This document shows, in pieces, positions 53,358-61,130 of a stretch of DNA of 61,130 nucleotides. Source of the stretch: Acidobacteriota bacterium (GTDB taxonomy: Bacteria; Acidobacteriota; Terriglobia; Terriglobales; SCQP01). A program made the position numbers and the translations under genes. Below the pieces are notes generated by a model. It searched no databases and was not told the origin of the DNA. It worked only from the letters and a program-made list of their open reading frames with translations. How positions within the stretch are numbered: the first letter of the stretch is position 1; every line of letters starts with the position of its first letter. The stretch covers positions 1 through 61,130 of the forward strand of contig DAHVCP010000056.1 in assembly GCA_027314025.1 (NCBI GenBank), given 5' to 3'.

Positions 53358-55802
53358 ATGTTGCAGGATCTCCGCTTCGCCGCTCGCCTCATCCTCAAGC
53401 GACCCTGGCTGGCGGCTGCGATCGTGCTTTCGCTGGCCCTGGGCATCGGCGCCAACGCAGCGATTTTCACTTACGCCGACAGCCTGTTGCTGCGTCCCGC
53501 GCCGGGCGCCGATCCGGCGCGCTTGGTCGAGTTTTACTCGCATGCCACTGGCCCCGGCGCCGCCTACGGCGGCTATATCCCGCTCAGTTATCCCAATTAT
53601 CGGGACTTCGACCGAGAAAATCGCGTTTTCTCTTCCACCGCCCTGTACACCATTTATTACGCCCAGTGGAAGCCCCGGGCACAGGCGGATTCCCAGGCGC
53701 GGGCCCTGGATGGGGTGTTGTGCACGGCGCGGTATTTCTCCACCCTGGGACTTCAGCCCGCGCTCGGCCGCTTCTTCTCGCCGGCCGATGACGCGGGGAA
53801 CGGCAAACCGGTGGTGGTTTTGGGCTACCAGTTCTGGCGCACCCGTCTCGGCGGCCGCCCGACGGTGCTGGGCCAAGCCATCAGCCTTAGCGGCCATCCC
53901 TACACCATCATCGGCGTCGCGCCCCGCGGTTTTTCCGGCCTGTGGGTCGGGTATCCGGCCAATTTCTTCCTGCCCATCACCGCCGCGCCGTTCGTCGGCC
54001 TGACGCATTTGTTGCGGCAGCGGAATCAATTCGCGAACTTCGCCATCGCCCGCCTCCAGCCGGGCGTGACCTTGGCGCAAGCCAATGCCGGCCTGCAAAT
54101 CATCGCCCGTCACCTCGCACGGGAGCACCCTCAGTCCGACGTCCACTTGGGCGCCATCGTGACCCGCCTGGGCAGCGTACCCAAATTCTTCCGCGGACAG
54201 GTGGCCGCCAAAACCAAGTGGCTGGGCATCGTCGTCGCCCTGGTATTGCTGATTGGCATCGGCAACGCCGCCAATTTGCTGCTGGTGCAAGCCACGGCGC
54301 GCCGCCGCGAGATGGCCATTCGCGCCGCGCTCGGCGCAGGCCGCGGCCGCTTGGTGCGGCAAACCTTGACGGAAAGCGTGCTGCTGGCGCTGCTGGCCGG
54401 CGGCGTCGGGCTGCTGCTGATCCGCTGGGTGCTGCCGCTGATGCCGCGCATCGAACCCTGGGCGCGCGTTCCCTTGCGTCCGGATGAGGCAGTGGTTCTG
54501 TTTACGCTTGGGCTGTCGCTGCTGGTGGGCTTGATCTTCGGCCTGGTTCCGGCCCTGCGCTCCGCCCGCGACGGGCTGACGACGCCGTTGAAGGAAGGCT
54601 CGGCGGGGGCCGGGCAGTCCCGCTCCTGGCTGCGGCAAGGGCTGGTCATTGCCCAGGTGGCGCTGTGCTTGGTGGTGCTGGTAAGCGCCGGCCTCGGGCT
54701 GCGCGCCATGTGGCGGCTGGCGGACGTCAATCCTGGCTTCGATGCCGCCCACCTGCTCTATGTCAAGGACGGCCGTATTGATCCCGCCTCCCGCGGCCTG
54801 ACCGGCGCGCCGGCTGCGGCGTGGATGGAGCAGATTCGCCAAGCCGCGCTGCATACGCCCGGCGTCGAAGCCGCCGCCTATATGCTCTGGCTGCCGCTGC
54901 AAGGATCGGTTTCGCAGCACTCCGTGCAAATTCCCGGCGTGGATCCGCCGCCCGGGCATCGCGGCTTCACCATTGACGACATGCCGGTGGGCCCGGACTT
55001 TTTCACCGCCGTTGGCCTGCATCTGTTGCGCGGCCGCGGCTTCACCCGCGCCGACCTCCAGCGGAAAGGCTGTTTGGTCGTGGTGGACCGGGCGTTTGCG
55101 CGCCGCTTCTGGCCGGGACAGGACCCCATCGGCAAATCGTTCCAGATGCTGCGCCAGCATCCGTGCCGCGCCGTCGTGGTGGGCGAATCGCCGACGGGAA
55201 AATACCGTTCGCTGACCGAGGCGCCCCGCCCGTTCGTCTATTACCTGGAGAACTTCACCGCCGCTCCCGCCGCGCTGATCATCCGCGCCGCGCATCCGGA
55301 CGCCGAGCTGCTGCCCGTGGTGCGCCGTCTTCGTCCCCTCGATCCGCGCGTGCAAAACACCAGCGCCCTGCAAACCGGCGAGCAGTTCATGTCCATTCCC
55401 TTGGGGCCGATGCGCGCCGCGGCCCGCGTGCTGACCGCCTTGGCGGTGCTGGCGCTGGTCTTGTCCATCTTCGGCCTGTACGCGGTCACGGCCTATTCGG
55501 TCGGCCAGCGCACGCGGGAATTCGGCGTGCGGCTGGCGCTGGGCGAAACGCCGCGGCGGTTGCTGGCCCGCGTCGTCGGCCAGGGCATGGCCCTGGCGGC
55601 GATCGGCGTGGTCATCGGGCTGGGCCTGGCGCTGGGCTTCCTGCGCTTGGCCAGCGCGGTGCTCTACGGCGTCCGCTCCGCCGCTCCGCTCATGGATCTG
55701 GCCATGGCCGCACTGCTGATCGTGGTGGCCGCGCTGGCCAGCCTGTTGCCCGCTCGCCGCGCCGCCCGCACCAACCCGGTGCGCGCCCTGCGCGAGGAAT
55801 AA
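53358..55802 (+). CDS. ABC-transporter-type permease of the ADOP family (copy 1)
   Basis: This MacB/FtsX-like permease of 814 residues consists of two permease units in one chain: helix 1 with AIVLSLALGIGANAAIFTYA, a large periplasmic MacB_PCD domain, three helices with ATARRREMAIRAALGAGRGR, then a second set starting QGLVIAQVALCLVVLVSAGL and ending with YSVGQRTREFGVRLALG and LLPARRAARTNPVRALREE. Acidobacterial duplicated orphan permeases have this plan. No ATPase gene is adjacent. The start is an ATG with the sequence MLQDLRFAARLI. A typical ADOP N-terminal extension is absent. Transport substrate is unknown; MacB-like mechanotransmission is likely. Confidence 0.9.
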   Translation: MLQDLRFAARLILKRPWLAAAIVLSLALGIGANAAIFTYADSLLLRPAPGADPARLVEFYSHATGPGAAYGGYIPLSYPNYRDFDRENRVFSSTALYTIYYAQWKPRAQADSQARALDGVLCTARYFSTLGLQPALGRFFSPADDAGNGKPVVVLGYQFWRTRLGGRPTVLGQAISLSGHPYTIIGVAPRGFSGLWVGYPANFFLPITAAPFVGLTHLLRQRNQFANFAIARLQPGVTLAQANAGLQIIARHLAREHPQSDVHLGAIVTRLGSVPKFFRGQVAAKTKWLGIVVALVLLIGIGNAANLLLVQATARRREMAIRAALGAGRGRLVRQTLTESVLLALLAGGVGLLLIRWVLPLMPRIEPWARVPLRPDEAVVLFTLGLSLLVGLIFGLVPALRSARDGLTTPLKEGSAGAGQSRSWLRQGLVIAQVALCLVVLVSAGLGLRAMWRLADVNPGFDAAHLLYVKDGRIDPASRGLTGAPAAAWMEQIRQAALHTPGVEAAAYMLWLPLQGSVSQHSVQIPGVDPPPGHRGFTIDDMPVGPDFFTAVGLHLLRGRGFTRADLQRKGCLVVVDRAFARRFWPGQDPIGKSFQMLRQHPCRAVVVGESPTGKYRSLTEAPRPFVYYLENFTAAPAALIIRAAHPDAELLPVVRRLRPLDPRVQNTSALQTGEQFMSIPLGPMRAAARVLTALAVLALVLSIFGLYAVTAYSVGQRTREFGVRLALGETPRRLLARVVGQGMALAAIGVVIGLGLALGFLRLASAVLYGVRSAAPLMDLAMAALLIVVAALASLLPARRAARTNPVRALREE

Positions 55803-55828
55803 CATCCCGCTCGCCTTCCGCCCTTGCC

Positions 55829-56473
55829 ATGTGGTATTCGCCGCCTCCATTCGCGGAAACCCGCCTGCCCGTGCTTCACGAGCTGATTCGCCGCCATCCC
55901 TTTGGCGCGCTCGTGGTCCTGGCCGGCGGCGAACTCGCCGCCGTGCACATTCCTTTCCTGCTCCACCCCGGCCCCGGCGGCCTGGGCACGCTTCGCGGCC
56001 ACGTCGCGCGGGCGAACCAGGTCTGGAAACATTGCGGCGGCGCCGCCGAGGCGCTAGCGATTTTCCAGGGCCCGGAGGCGTATATCACCCCGTCGTGGTA
56101 CCCCGGCAAGCAGACCGATGGCCGGGTTGTCCCCACCTGGAATTACGCGATCGTGCATGTCCACGGGTCGCCGCGCGCCATCACCGAGCCGAGTTGGCTG
56201 CACGAACACGTCAGCCAATTGTCCGCGGCGCAGGAAGCGGGGCAGCCCAAACCCTGGCAAGTCTCGGATGCGCCGCCCGAGTACATCGCGCGCCTGATCC
56301 ACGGCATTGTCGGCATCGAAATCCCGATCTCCAAAATCGAAGGGAAGTGGAAACTTAGCCAGAACCATAGCCGCGCCGATCAGCTTGCGGTCGCCGCCGG
56401 CCTGGAGTCCGAGGGAACCGAAGACGCGCGCGCGATGGCGGAGTTGATGCGCCAGCGGATGAAGAATCCGTAG
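55829..56473 (+). CDS. PaiB-like FMN-binding protein
   Basis: The 214-residue protein matches the PaiB family, which has a split-barrel FMN-binding fold and was described as a negative regulator of sporulation and protease genes in Bacillus. The N-terminus is MWYSPPPF and there are HPFGALVV, HVARANQVWK, YITPSWYPGK, VPTWNYAIVHVHG and the C-terminal IEGKWKLSQN, all family hallmarks. It lies 26 bp after ADOP copy 1 and before copy 2. No PaiA acetyltransferase is adjacent. Its job here is unknown. Confidence 0.9.
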   Translation: MWYSPPPFAETRLPVLHELIRRHPFGALVVLAGGELAAVHIPFLLHPGPGGLGTLRGHVARANQVWKHCGGAAEALAIFQGPEAYITPSWYPGKQTDGRVVPTWNYAIVHVHGSPRAITEPSWLHEHVSQLSAAQEAGQPKPWQVSDAPPEYIARLIHGIVGIEIPISKIEGKWKLSQNHSRADQLAVAAGLESEGTEDARAMAELMRQRMKNP

Positions 56474-56829
56474 GTGGATTGTCCCGCCCCGATTCCCCCG
56501 GGGCCGCTTGCCCGCCGATTCGCTCCGCCGATGCAACGCCGTCTGCCGAAGGTTTTGCCCTGGCGACTGGAAGCGCCGCAAGCGCTGGCGGCCATCCATG
56601 GCCGCCACTCGCGGCGCCGCGAGAGCCGCCCAGCCGTGGGCGGCAGGGGCGCCTCGCGCCCAGGTGTCCGCATGCGGACACTTGTGTCCCAGGACCGCAC
56701 ACCCCCGCGCCCGGCGCTCCGGCTAACTCCCTGCGATTGCGCCCGCGCCCGGCGCGGGCGAATGGCGCTCCGATTGCCTGATCCGTTGGTGTATCCTCAT
56801 TTGCCGCGTGGTTGCTTCCGAGGTCGCTG
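56474..56829. other. 356-bp intergenic region with several palindromes
   Basis: No gene is evident. It holds an 18-bp perfect palindrome at 56664-56681, a GC hairpin with 8-bp arms at 56740-56760, and a short AT-richer stretch before the next gene. It probably contains the end of the paiB transcript and the control region of ADOP copy 2. GAGG at 56819-56822 is the ribosome binding site for the ATG at 56830. Confidence 0.5.
56664..56681. promoter_or_regulatory. 18-bp perfect palindrome GTGTCCGCATGCGGACAC
   Basis: The palindrome contains GTGTCC and its inverse GGACAC, and another GTGTCC follows at 56684-56689. Such half-site clustering suggests an operator for a dimeric regulator. It lies about 150 bp upstream of ADOP copy 2. 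Confidence 0.5.
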
Positions 56830-59295
56830 ATGTTCTCTTCGCTGCTTTCCGATCTGCGCTTCGGCGTGCACTTGATGGCGCGCCGTCCGGTCATCGCCGC
56901 CGCCGCCATTCTCTCCCTCGCCTTGGGCATCGGCGCCAATGTCACCATCTTCACCTTGGCCCGCGCCGCCGTGCTGCACACCCCCGCGGTACGCAATCCC
57001 AGCCGCCTCGCCGAGGTTTACACCTGGGATCACGAAGCCAATGCTCCCCTGAACGGCTACCTTCCGCTCAGCTATCCCGACTACCGTGATTTTCGCGACC
57101 GTAACCGCGTCTTCACCGGCCTGCTCGCGTACTCGCCGCTGGGAGAAGCCACGTGGAAGCCCGCGCACGGGGCGGCGCGGCCGGTGACCGAGCAACTCGT
57201 CAGCGGCAACTACTTCCAGGTCCTGGGGGTTCGCCCCATTCTCGGCCGCGCCTTCGTGGCCAGCGAAACCCGCCCCGGCGGAAGGCAGGCGGTGGTTGTT
57301 TCGCATCATTTCTGGCGCCGGCAATTGGCCGGCGCCGGCGTCATCAGCCGCCCGTTGGACTTGGACGGCCAAGCGTTCACCGTCGTCGGCGTGGCTCCAC
57401 CGGGCTTCAGCGGTTTGTTCTCCGGCCTCAACCCCGACTTCTGGGCGCCGGTCGCCAACTCCGGGCGGTTGAGCGGTTTTGGCGACGCCAACAGCGGCCA
57501 GCTCGGGCAGCGCGGCAACCGCAGCTATTTCGCCGTCGGCCGGCTGAAGCCCGGCGTCACCTTGGCCGCCGCCTCCGCCAACCTGGAAATCATCGCCAAG
57601 CAGCTGGACGCCGCCTATCCGCTCACCGACCGCAAAGTCTTCGGTGGCGTCGGCGTTCCGCTGGGCTCCATTCCCAAGCCCTTCCGCGGCGCGGCGCTGG
57701 GCATGGTGGGGCTGCTGATGGCCGTCGTCGCTCTGGTGTTGTTAATCGCCTGCGCCAACGCCGCCAATATTCTGCTGGCCCAGGCGACCAGCCGCCGCCG
57801 GGAGATGGCGGTGCGCAGCGCCCTCGGCGCCAGCCGCGGCCGCCTGATCCGCCAGGTGCTGGCCGAGAGCTTGGTGCTTTCGCTCGCCGCCGGCGTGCTC
57901 GGCGTTCTCTTCGCGGTCTGGGCCGCGCCCTTGCTGCTGCGCCTCCGTCCGCCGGGAATGCCCGTGGCTTTCACCGCACGGCCCGACGCCGCGGTGCTGC
58001 TGTTTGCCTTCGTGCTGGCCGTGGTCAGCGGCATCATCTTCGGCCTGGCGCCGGCGCTGCGCGCGGGCGGCGCGCTGGCCGGCCGGATGCAAACCGGCGG
58101 CGCGCGCGCCGGCGCCGGCCGCTCCCACCTGCGCAACGCCCTGGTCATCGGCCAAGTCGCGGTCTGCCTGCTGGTGCTGGTCGGCGCCGGGCTATGCCTG
58201 CGCAGTCTGGCCAATGCCAACGCCGTGAATCCGGGCTTTGACTCCGCCCATCTGCTGATGGCGGAGACCGTGGATCCGCAGGCGCTGGGCTATCACGGCG
58301 CCGCCGCCCGCGCCTTCCTGCACCGCTTCGAACAAGCCGCGCTCCACACGCCCGGCGTCACCGCCGCCGGCTGGGTGGGGACCCCGCCGTTGTACAGCAT
58401 GGAAAGCGATACCGGTTTCAATTTGCCGGGCGTGGCGCCGCCGCCCGGCCACACGCATTACCAAGTGCAGACCGCGCTCGTGACTCCTGGCTACTTCGCC
58501 GCCATGGGTACGCCCATCCTGCGCGGCCACGCCTTTGACCGCGCCGACTTGGCCCACGCCGCCGGCGTGGTGATCGTGAACGCGGCCTTCGCCCGCCACT
58601 TCTGGCCGGGCCAAAATCCGGTGGGCAAACAGATCACGCTCTACAACGGCAGCAAGCCTTCTCCGGCCTTGGTCGTCGGCGAAGTCCCGACCGGCAAATA
58701 CCGTTCCTTGCAGGAAGCGCCGCTGCCATTCCTCTTCCAGTTGCACGATCTCGGCCACGCCGCATTCCTGGCCATGCACACCGCCGGCAGCCCACTGGCG
58801 GTCTACGCCGCAGTGGAGCGGCGGCTGGAGGCGGTGGACCCCAATTTCTCCTCCAGCGAACTGGAAACCGGGGCGCAGTACCTCACTTTGCCCCTGTTCA
58901 CCGCCCGGCTGGCCGCGATTCTGCTAACGGTGTTTGGGGTGCTCGCCCTGTTGCTGGCGGTGCTCGGCCTCTACGGCGTGATGGCCTATGCCGTCAGCCA
59001 GCGCGCCCGGGAATTCGGCGTGCGCTTGGCGCTCGGCGCCAACCCGGGCAAATTGGCGCGCATGGTCGTCGGCCAAGGCCTGCGCACCGCGCTCTTGGGC
59101 ATCCTGATCGGCGCCGGTTTGACCTTGTTGGCGGCCCAAGGCCTGTCGGCGCTGCTGTTCCGGGTCAGCGCCGCCGATCCCGCGACCTACGTTGCCGTCG
59201 CCGCCTTGCTGGCCGCGGTCTCCGCCTTGGCCTGTTACCTGCCCGCCCGCCGCGCCGCCCGGGTGGATCCGGCGGTGACGCTGCGGGAGGAATAA
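56830..59295 (+). CDS. ABC-transporter-type permease of the ADOP family (copy 2)
   Basis: This 821-residue paralogue of copy 1 has the same order: AAILSLALGIGANVTIFTLA, periplasmic MacB_PCD domain, QATSRRREMAVRSALGASRG, second unit from NALVIGQVAVCLLVLVGAGL and the ending YLPARRAARVDPAVTLREE. Shared segments such as PLSYPDYRDF, NPVGKQIT and TGKYRSLQEAP show that the two copies arose by duplication, but they differ enough to have distinct roles. The start has GAGG eight bases upstream. No ATPase gene is adjacent. Confidence 0.91.
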   Translation: MFSSLLSDLRFGVHLMARRPVIAAAAILSLALGIGANVTIFTLARAAVLHTPAVRNPSRLAEVYTWDHEANAPLNGYLPLSYPDYRDFRDRNRVFTGLLAYSPLGEATWKPAHGAARPVTEQLVSGNYFQVLGVRPILGRAFVASETRPGGRQAVVVSHHFWRRQLAGAGVISRPLDLDGQAFTVVGVAPPGFSGLFSGLNPDFWAPVANSGRLSGFGDANSGQLGQRGNRSYFAVGRLKPGVTLAAASANLEIIAKQLDAAYPLTDRKVFGGVGVPLGSIPKPFRGAALGMVGLLMAVVALVLLIACANAANILLAQATSRRREMAVRSALGASRGRLIRQVLAESLVLSLAAGVLGVLFAVWAAPLLLRLRPPGMPVAFTARPDAAVLLFAFVLAVVSGIIFGLAPALRAGGALAGRMQTGGARAGAGRSHLRNALVIGQVAVCLLVLVGAGLCLRSLANANAVNPGFDSAHLLMAETVDPQALGYHGAAARAFLHRFEQAALHTPGVTAAGWVGTPPLYSMESDTGFNLPGVAPPPGHTHYQVQTALVTPGYFAAMGTPILRGHAFDRADLAHAAGVVIVNAAFARHFWPGQNPVGKQITLYNGSKPSPALVVGEVPTGKYRSLQEAPLPFLFQLHDLGHAAFLAMHTAGSPLAVYAAVERRLEAVDPNFSSSELETGAQYLTLPLFTARLAAILLTVFGVLALLLAVLGLYGVMAYAVSQRAREFGVRLALGANPGKLARMVVGQGLRTALLGILIGAGLTLLAAQGLSALLFRVSAADPATYVAVAALLAAVSALACYLPARRAARVDPAVTLREE

Positions 59296-59367
59296 CCCCG
59301 CTCGTGGGAGCGCCGGCCTCCTGCCGGCGGAACCGCTGCGCGGCGCGGATTGCCGCAGAATGGCCCC

Positions 59368-60024
59368 ATGCCCCGCTCCGCGCCCCACGTCGCCATTCTC
59401 GCCGGGGGCCAAAGCCGCCGCATGGGCCGCGATAAGGCGCTCGTGAGCTGGCGCGGGCAGCCTCTTCTGGCGCATATGGTGGCGACCGCCCGCGCCGCCG
59501 GCGCGGCCGAGGTGGTCATTTCCGGCGATCCGGCCAAATACGCTGCTTTCGGCCCTTGCGTTCCGGATCAATGGCCCGGATGCGGTCCGCTCGGCGGCAT
59601 CGCCAGCGTTTTGCGCTTCCTGGCGCCGCGCGCCGCGCACGGTCCCGCCGCACCACGCGCGCCTTCCGCGCGGGCCGCAGCCCCGGAGGCCGCCGCGCTT
59701 CCCGCCGAAGCTCACGTTTTGGTTTTGGCCTGCGATCTGCCGGAGATGACGCCGGGCTTTCTCCGCTGGCTGTGGTCGCAGTCCATCGCCGGCGGCTGGA
59801 CCGTGCCGCTGACGCCGCCGGACCGGCTTGAGCCCTTGTGCGCGGTCTACGCCGCCGCCCTGCTGCCCATCCTGGGGGCCGCGCTGCAAGCTGGAGACTT
59901 CAAAATCACCCGCGTGCTCGCGCCGGCGCCGCAGCGCCGGCTGCCGCCGGGCGAGATCGCCGCCGCCGGCTTCGCGCTGGACATCTTCCGCAACTGCAAC
60001 TCCCCCGCGGAGCTGACCGAATAG
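59368..60024 (+). CDS. mobA: Molybdenum cofactor guanylyltransferase
   Basis: It transfers GMP to molybdopterin to form the guanine dinucleotide cofactor. The nucleotide-binding AILAGGQSRRMGRDKALV, WPGCGPLGGIASVL and the metal-binding Asp123 in VLACDLPEMTPG are present, as is DRLEPLCAVYA. The product is 218 residues from the ATG at 59368. Residues about 87-114 are an Ala/Pro-rich insert of low complexity. No other moa/moe gene or molybdoenzyme is in the window. The CRISPR array begins 63 bp after its stop. Confidence 0.92.
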   Translation: MPRSAPHVAILAGGQSRRMGRDKALVSWRGQPLLAHMVATARAAGAAEVVISGDPAKYAAFGPCVPDQWPGCGPLGGIASVLRFLAPRAAHGPAAPRAPSARAAAPEAAALPAEAHVLVLACDLPEMTPGFLRWLWSQSIAGGWTVPLTPPDRLEPLCAVYAAALLPILGAALQAGDFKITRVLAPAPQRRLPPGEIAAAGFALDIFRNCNSPAELTE

Positions 60025-60087
60025 CGCTCGGGGCCCCGCCAACCCCGCGGTCGTCGCGGCTCCCTGGCGTGCGTGCCGGGAGATTCC

Positions 60088-61130
60088 GCTTCAATGAGGC
60101 CGCGATCCGAGGATCGCGGAAATATAGTGTACTGGCCGCTCAGCGCCTTGAGCTTGTTGCTTCAATGAGGCCGCGATCCGAGGATCGCGGAAATTGCCAG
60201 GATTCGCCAGTTTCCCCGTCCATGAGCGTGCTTCAATGAGGCCGCGATCCGAGGATCGCGGAAATGCGACGCACCCGTGCGCGCCCGACTGCCCGTGCTG
60301 GGCTTCAATGAGGCCGCGATCCGAGGATCGCGGAAATAGACATAGACGCCGCGGGGGTGCCCTAGGATGCAATGCTTCAATGAGGCCGCGATCCGAGGAT
60401 CGCGGAAATAAGGCGGACCGCCTCGCCGACGCGAAGCATCTTCTCTAGCTTCAATGAGGCCGCGATCCGAGGATCGCGGAAATGGGGGCATCGCCAGGAT
60501 TCGGCGCCGGCTCGGCCTGCTTCAATGAGGCCGCGATCCGAGGATCGCGGAAATCCGCGCCGGTCGGCTCCGCTCCGCTCTTTTCCACCAGGCTTCAATG
60601 AGGCCGCGATCCGAGGATCGCGGAAATCGCTGGGGAACCTGCTGTGGCACGGCCATGCCACGGCTTCAATGAGGCCGCGATCCGAGGATCGCGGAAATCG
60701 GCGCGACGTGCGCCCGCTCCGGGATCGCGACGATTGCTTCAATGAGGCCGCGATCCGAGGATCGCGGAAATGTGGCGGAAATTCGCCGCGGATGCGCCGC
60801 AGCCGCGGAGCTTCAATGAGGCCGCGATCCGAGGATCGCGGAAATAGCGCGGCGCATCATTGATCCGGACGATTTATTCAAGCTTCAATGAGGCCGCGAT
60901 CCGAGGATCGCGGAAATGAAGTGTTGGTGGGCGCCCCGATCGCCGCGACGACGCTTCAATGAGGCCGCGATCCGAGGATCGCGGAAATGCCGCCGATCAC
61001 GACGCCCCGGCGGGGCTCGTACATGCTTAAATGAGGCCGCGATCCGAGGATCGCGGAAATAATCGAAATCCCGGTGGCGAGTTTCCGTTTCATCGCTGCT
61101 ACAATGAGGCCGCGATCCGAGGATCGCGGA
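60088..61130. CRISPR. CRISPR array, 15 repeats of 36 bp with 14 spacers (continues past the right edge)
   Basis: Thirteen identical 36-bp repeats start at 60088, 60159, 60230, 60302, 60374, 60448, 60519, 60592, 60663, 60736, 60810, 60882 and 60953. Two more at 61025 and 61098 each carry one substitution; the last is cut at 33 bp by the window edge. The repeat begins GCTTCAATGAGG, has an inverted repeat CCGCGATCC/GGATCGCGG separated by two bases, and ends GCGGAAAT. Spacers are 35-38 bp and all different. The repeat's reverse complement ends ATTGAAGC, like the crRNA 5' handle of many type I systems, so transcription on the minus strand from a leader beyond the right edge is likely. The length and form resemble repeats I associate with type I-G (I-U), but this is tentative. 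No cas gene or AT-rich leader is in the window. Confidence 0.97.

Noticed and set aside
55163-55828. Upstream extension of the PaiB-like frame into ADOP copy 1
   Set aside because: The segment is Arg/Ala-rich antipattern in another frame of the permease; PaiB proteins begin at MWYSPPPF.
56474-56829. Insertion-sequence remnant in the largest gap
   Set aside because: The palindromes have no flanking direct repeats and no transposase fragment was seen in any frame.
60091-60863. Several apparent ORFs with repeated peptides such as FRDPRIAASLK and RSEDRGN
   Set aside because: They are translations of the CRISPR repeat in different frames; such products are annotation artefacts.
1-61130. tRNA or rRNA genes
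   Set aside because: No intergenic stretch showed a T-arm GTTCGA-type motif with a matching acceptor stem; gaps are mostly under 200 bp.

Overview
The window is a high-GC bacterial chromosome segment, about two thirds G+C by eye. It is densely coded on both strands, and nearly every gene has a recognisable relative. The gene set points to an Acidobacteriota member: two tandem orphan MacB-type permeases of the acidobacterial ADOP kind, an MXAN_5187-type conserved protein, DUF4142 exported proteins, a TonB-family protein, GH3 and GH44 hydrolases and an actinobacterial/acidobacterial-style ferrochelatase. This assignment is an inference from gene content. No rRNA or tRNA gene was seen.

Layout, left to right. 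The left edge cuts a putative-Ig lipoprotein (1-2087). Then follow purH, a conserved regulatory-type protein, a thiolase, two neighbouring DUF4142 secreted proteins (one frameshifted), NAD kinase, a GH3 beta-glucosidase with an extra C-terminal domain, and a hotdog thioesterase. A compact copper operon (15413 to 12164, minus strand) reads copZ, a 43-aa membrane ORF, copA, csoR behind a CsoR-like operator. On the plus strand tldD, tldE, a CPBP protease and hemH form a second operon, which converges on cydA-cydB-thpR.

The region 23.4-29.5 kb holds glgE and a five-gene sigma-factor / anti-sigma / membrane-protein / DUF4097 operon that looks like an envelope-stress module. From 29.5 to 34.5 kb a flippase-like protein, a UDP-glucuronate decarboxylase and a GH44 lipoprotein run on the plus strand. 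They are followed by lspA-ileS, a TonB-family protein, and a minus-strand run of aminotransferase, glgX, treY, treZ, BON-domain and HAD genes for alpha-glucan and trehalose metabolism.

The right end carries a short DRE-TIM (LeuA-like) enzyme, truA, a TolC-type outer-membrane protein, two ADOP permeases flanking a PaiB-like protein, mobA, and a CRISPR array that runs off the right edge. The array has 15 repeats of 36 bp and 14 spacers of 35-38 bp, and no cas gene lies in the window.

Most of the window is ordinary housekeeping. The points most worth a second look are the unannotatable small ORF in the copper operon, the sigma/LiaF-like operon with one membrane module used three times, the CRISPR array with variant repeats and no local leader or cas genes, the palindromes upstream of the GH44 gene and the second ADOP gene, and the LPXTG-like tail on a DUF4142 protein.
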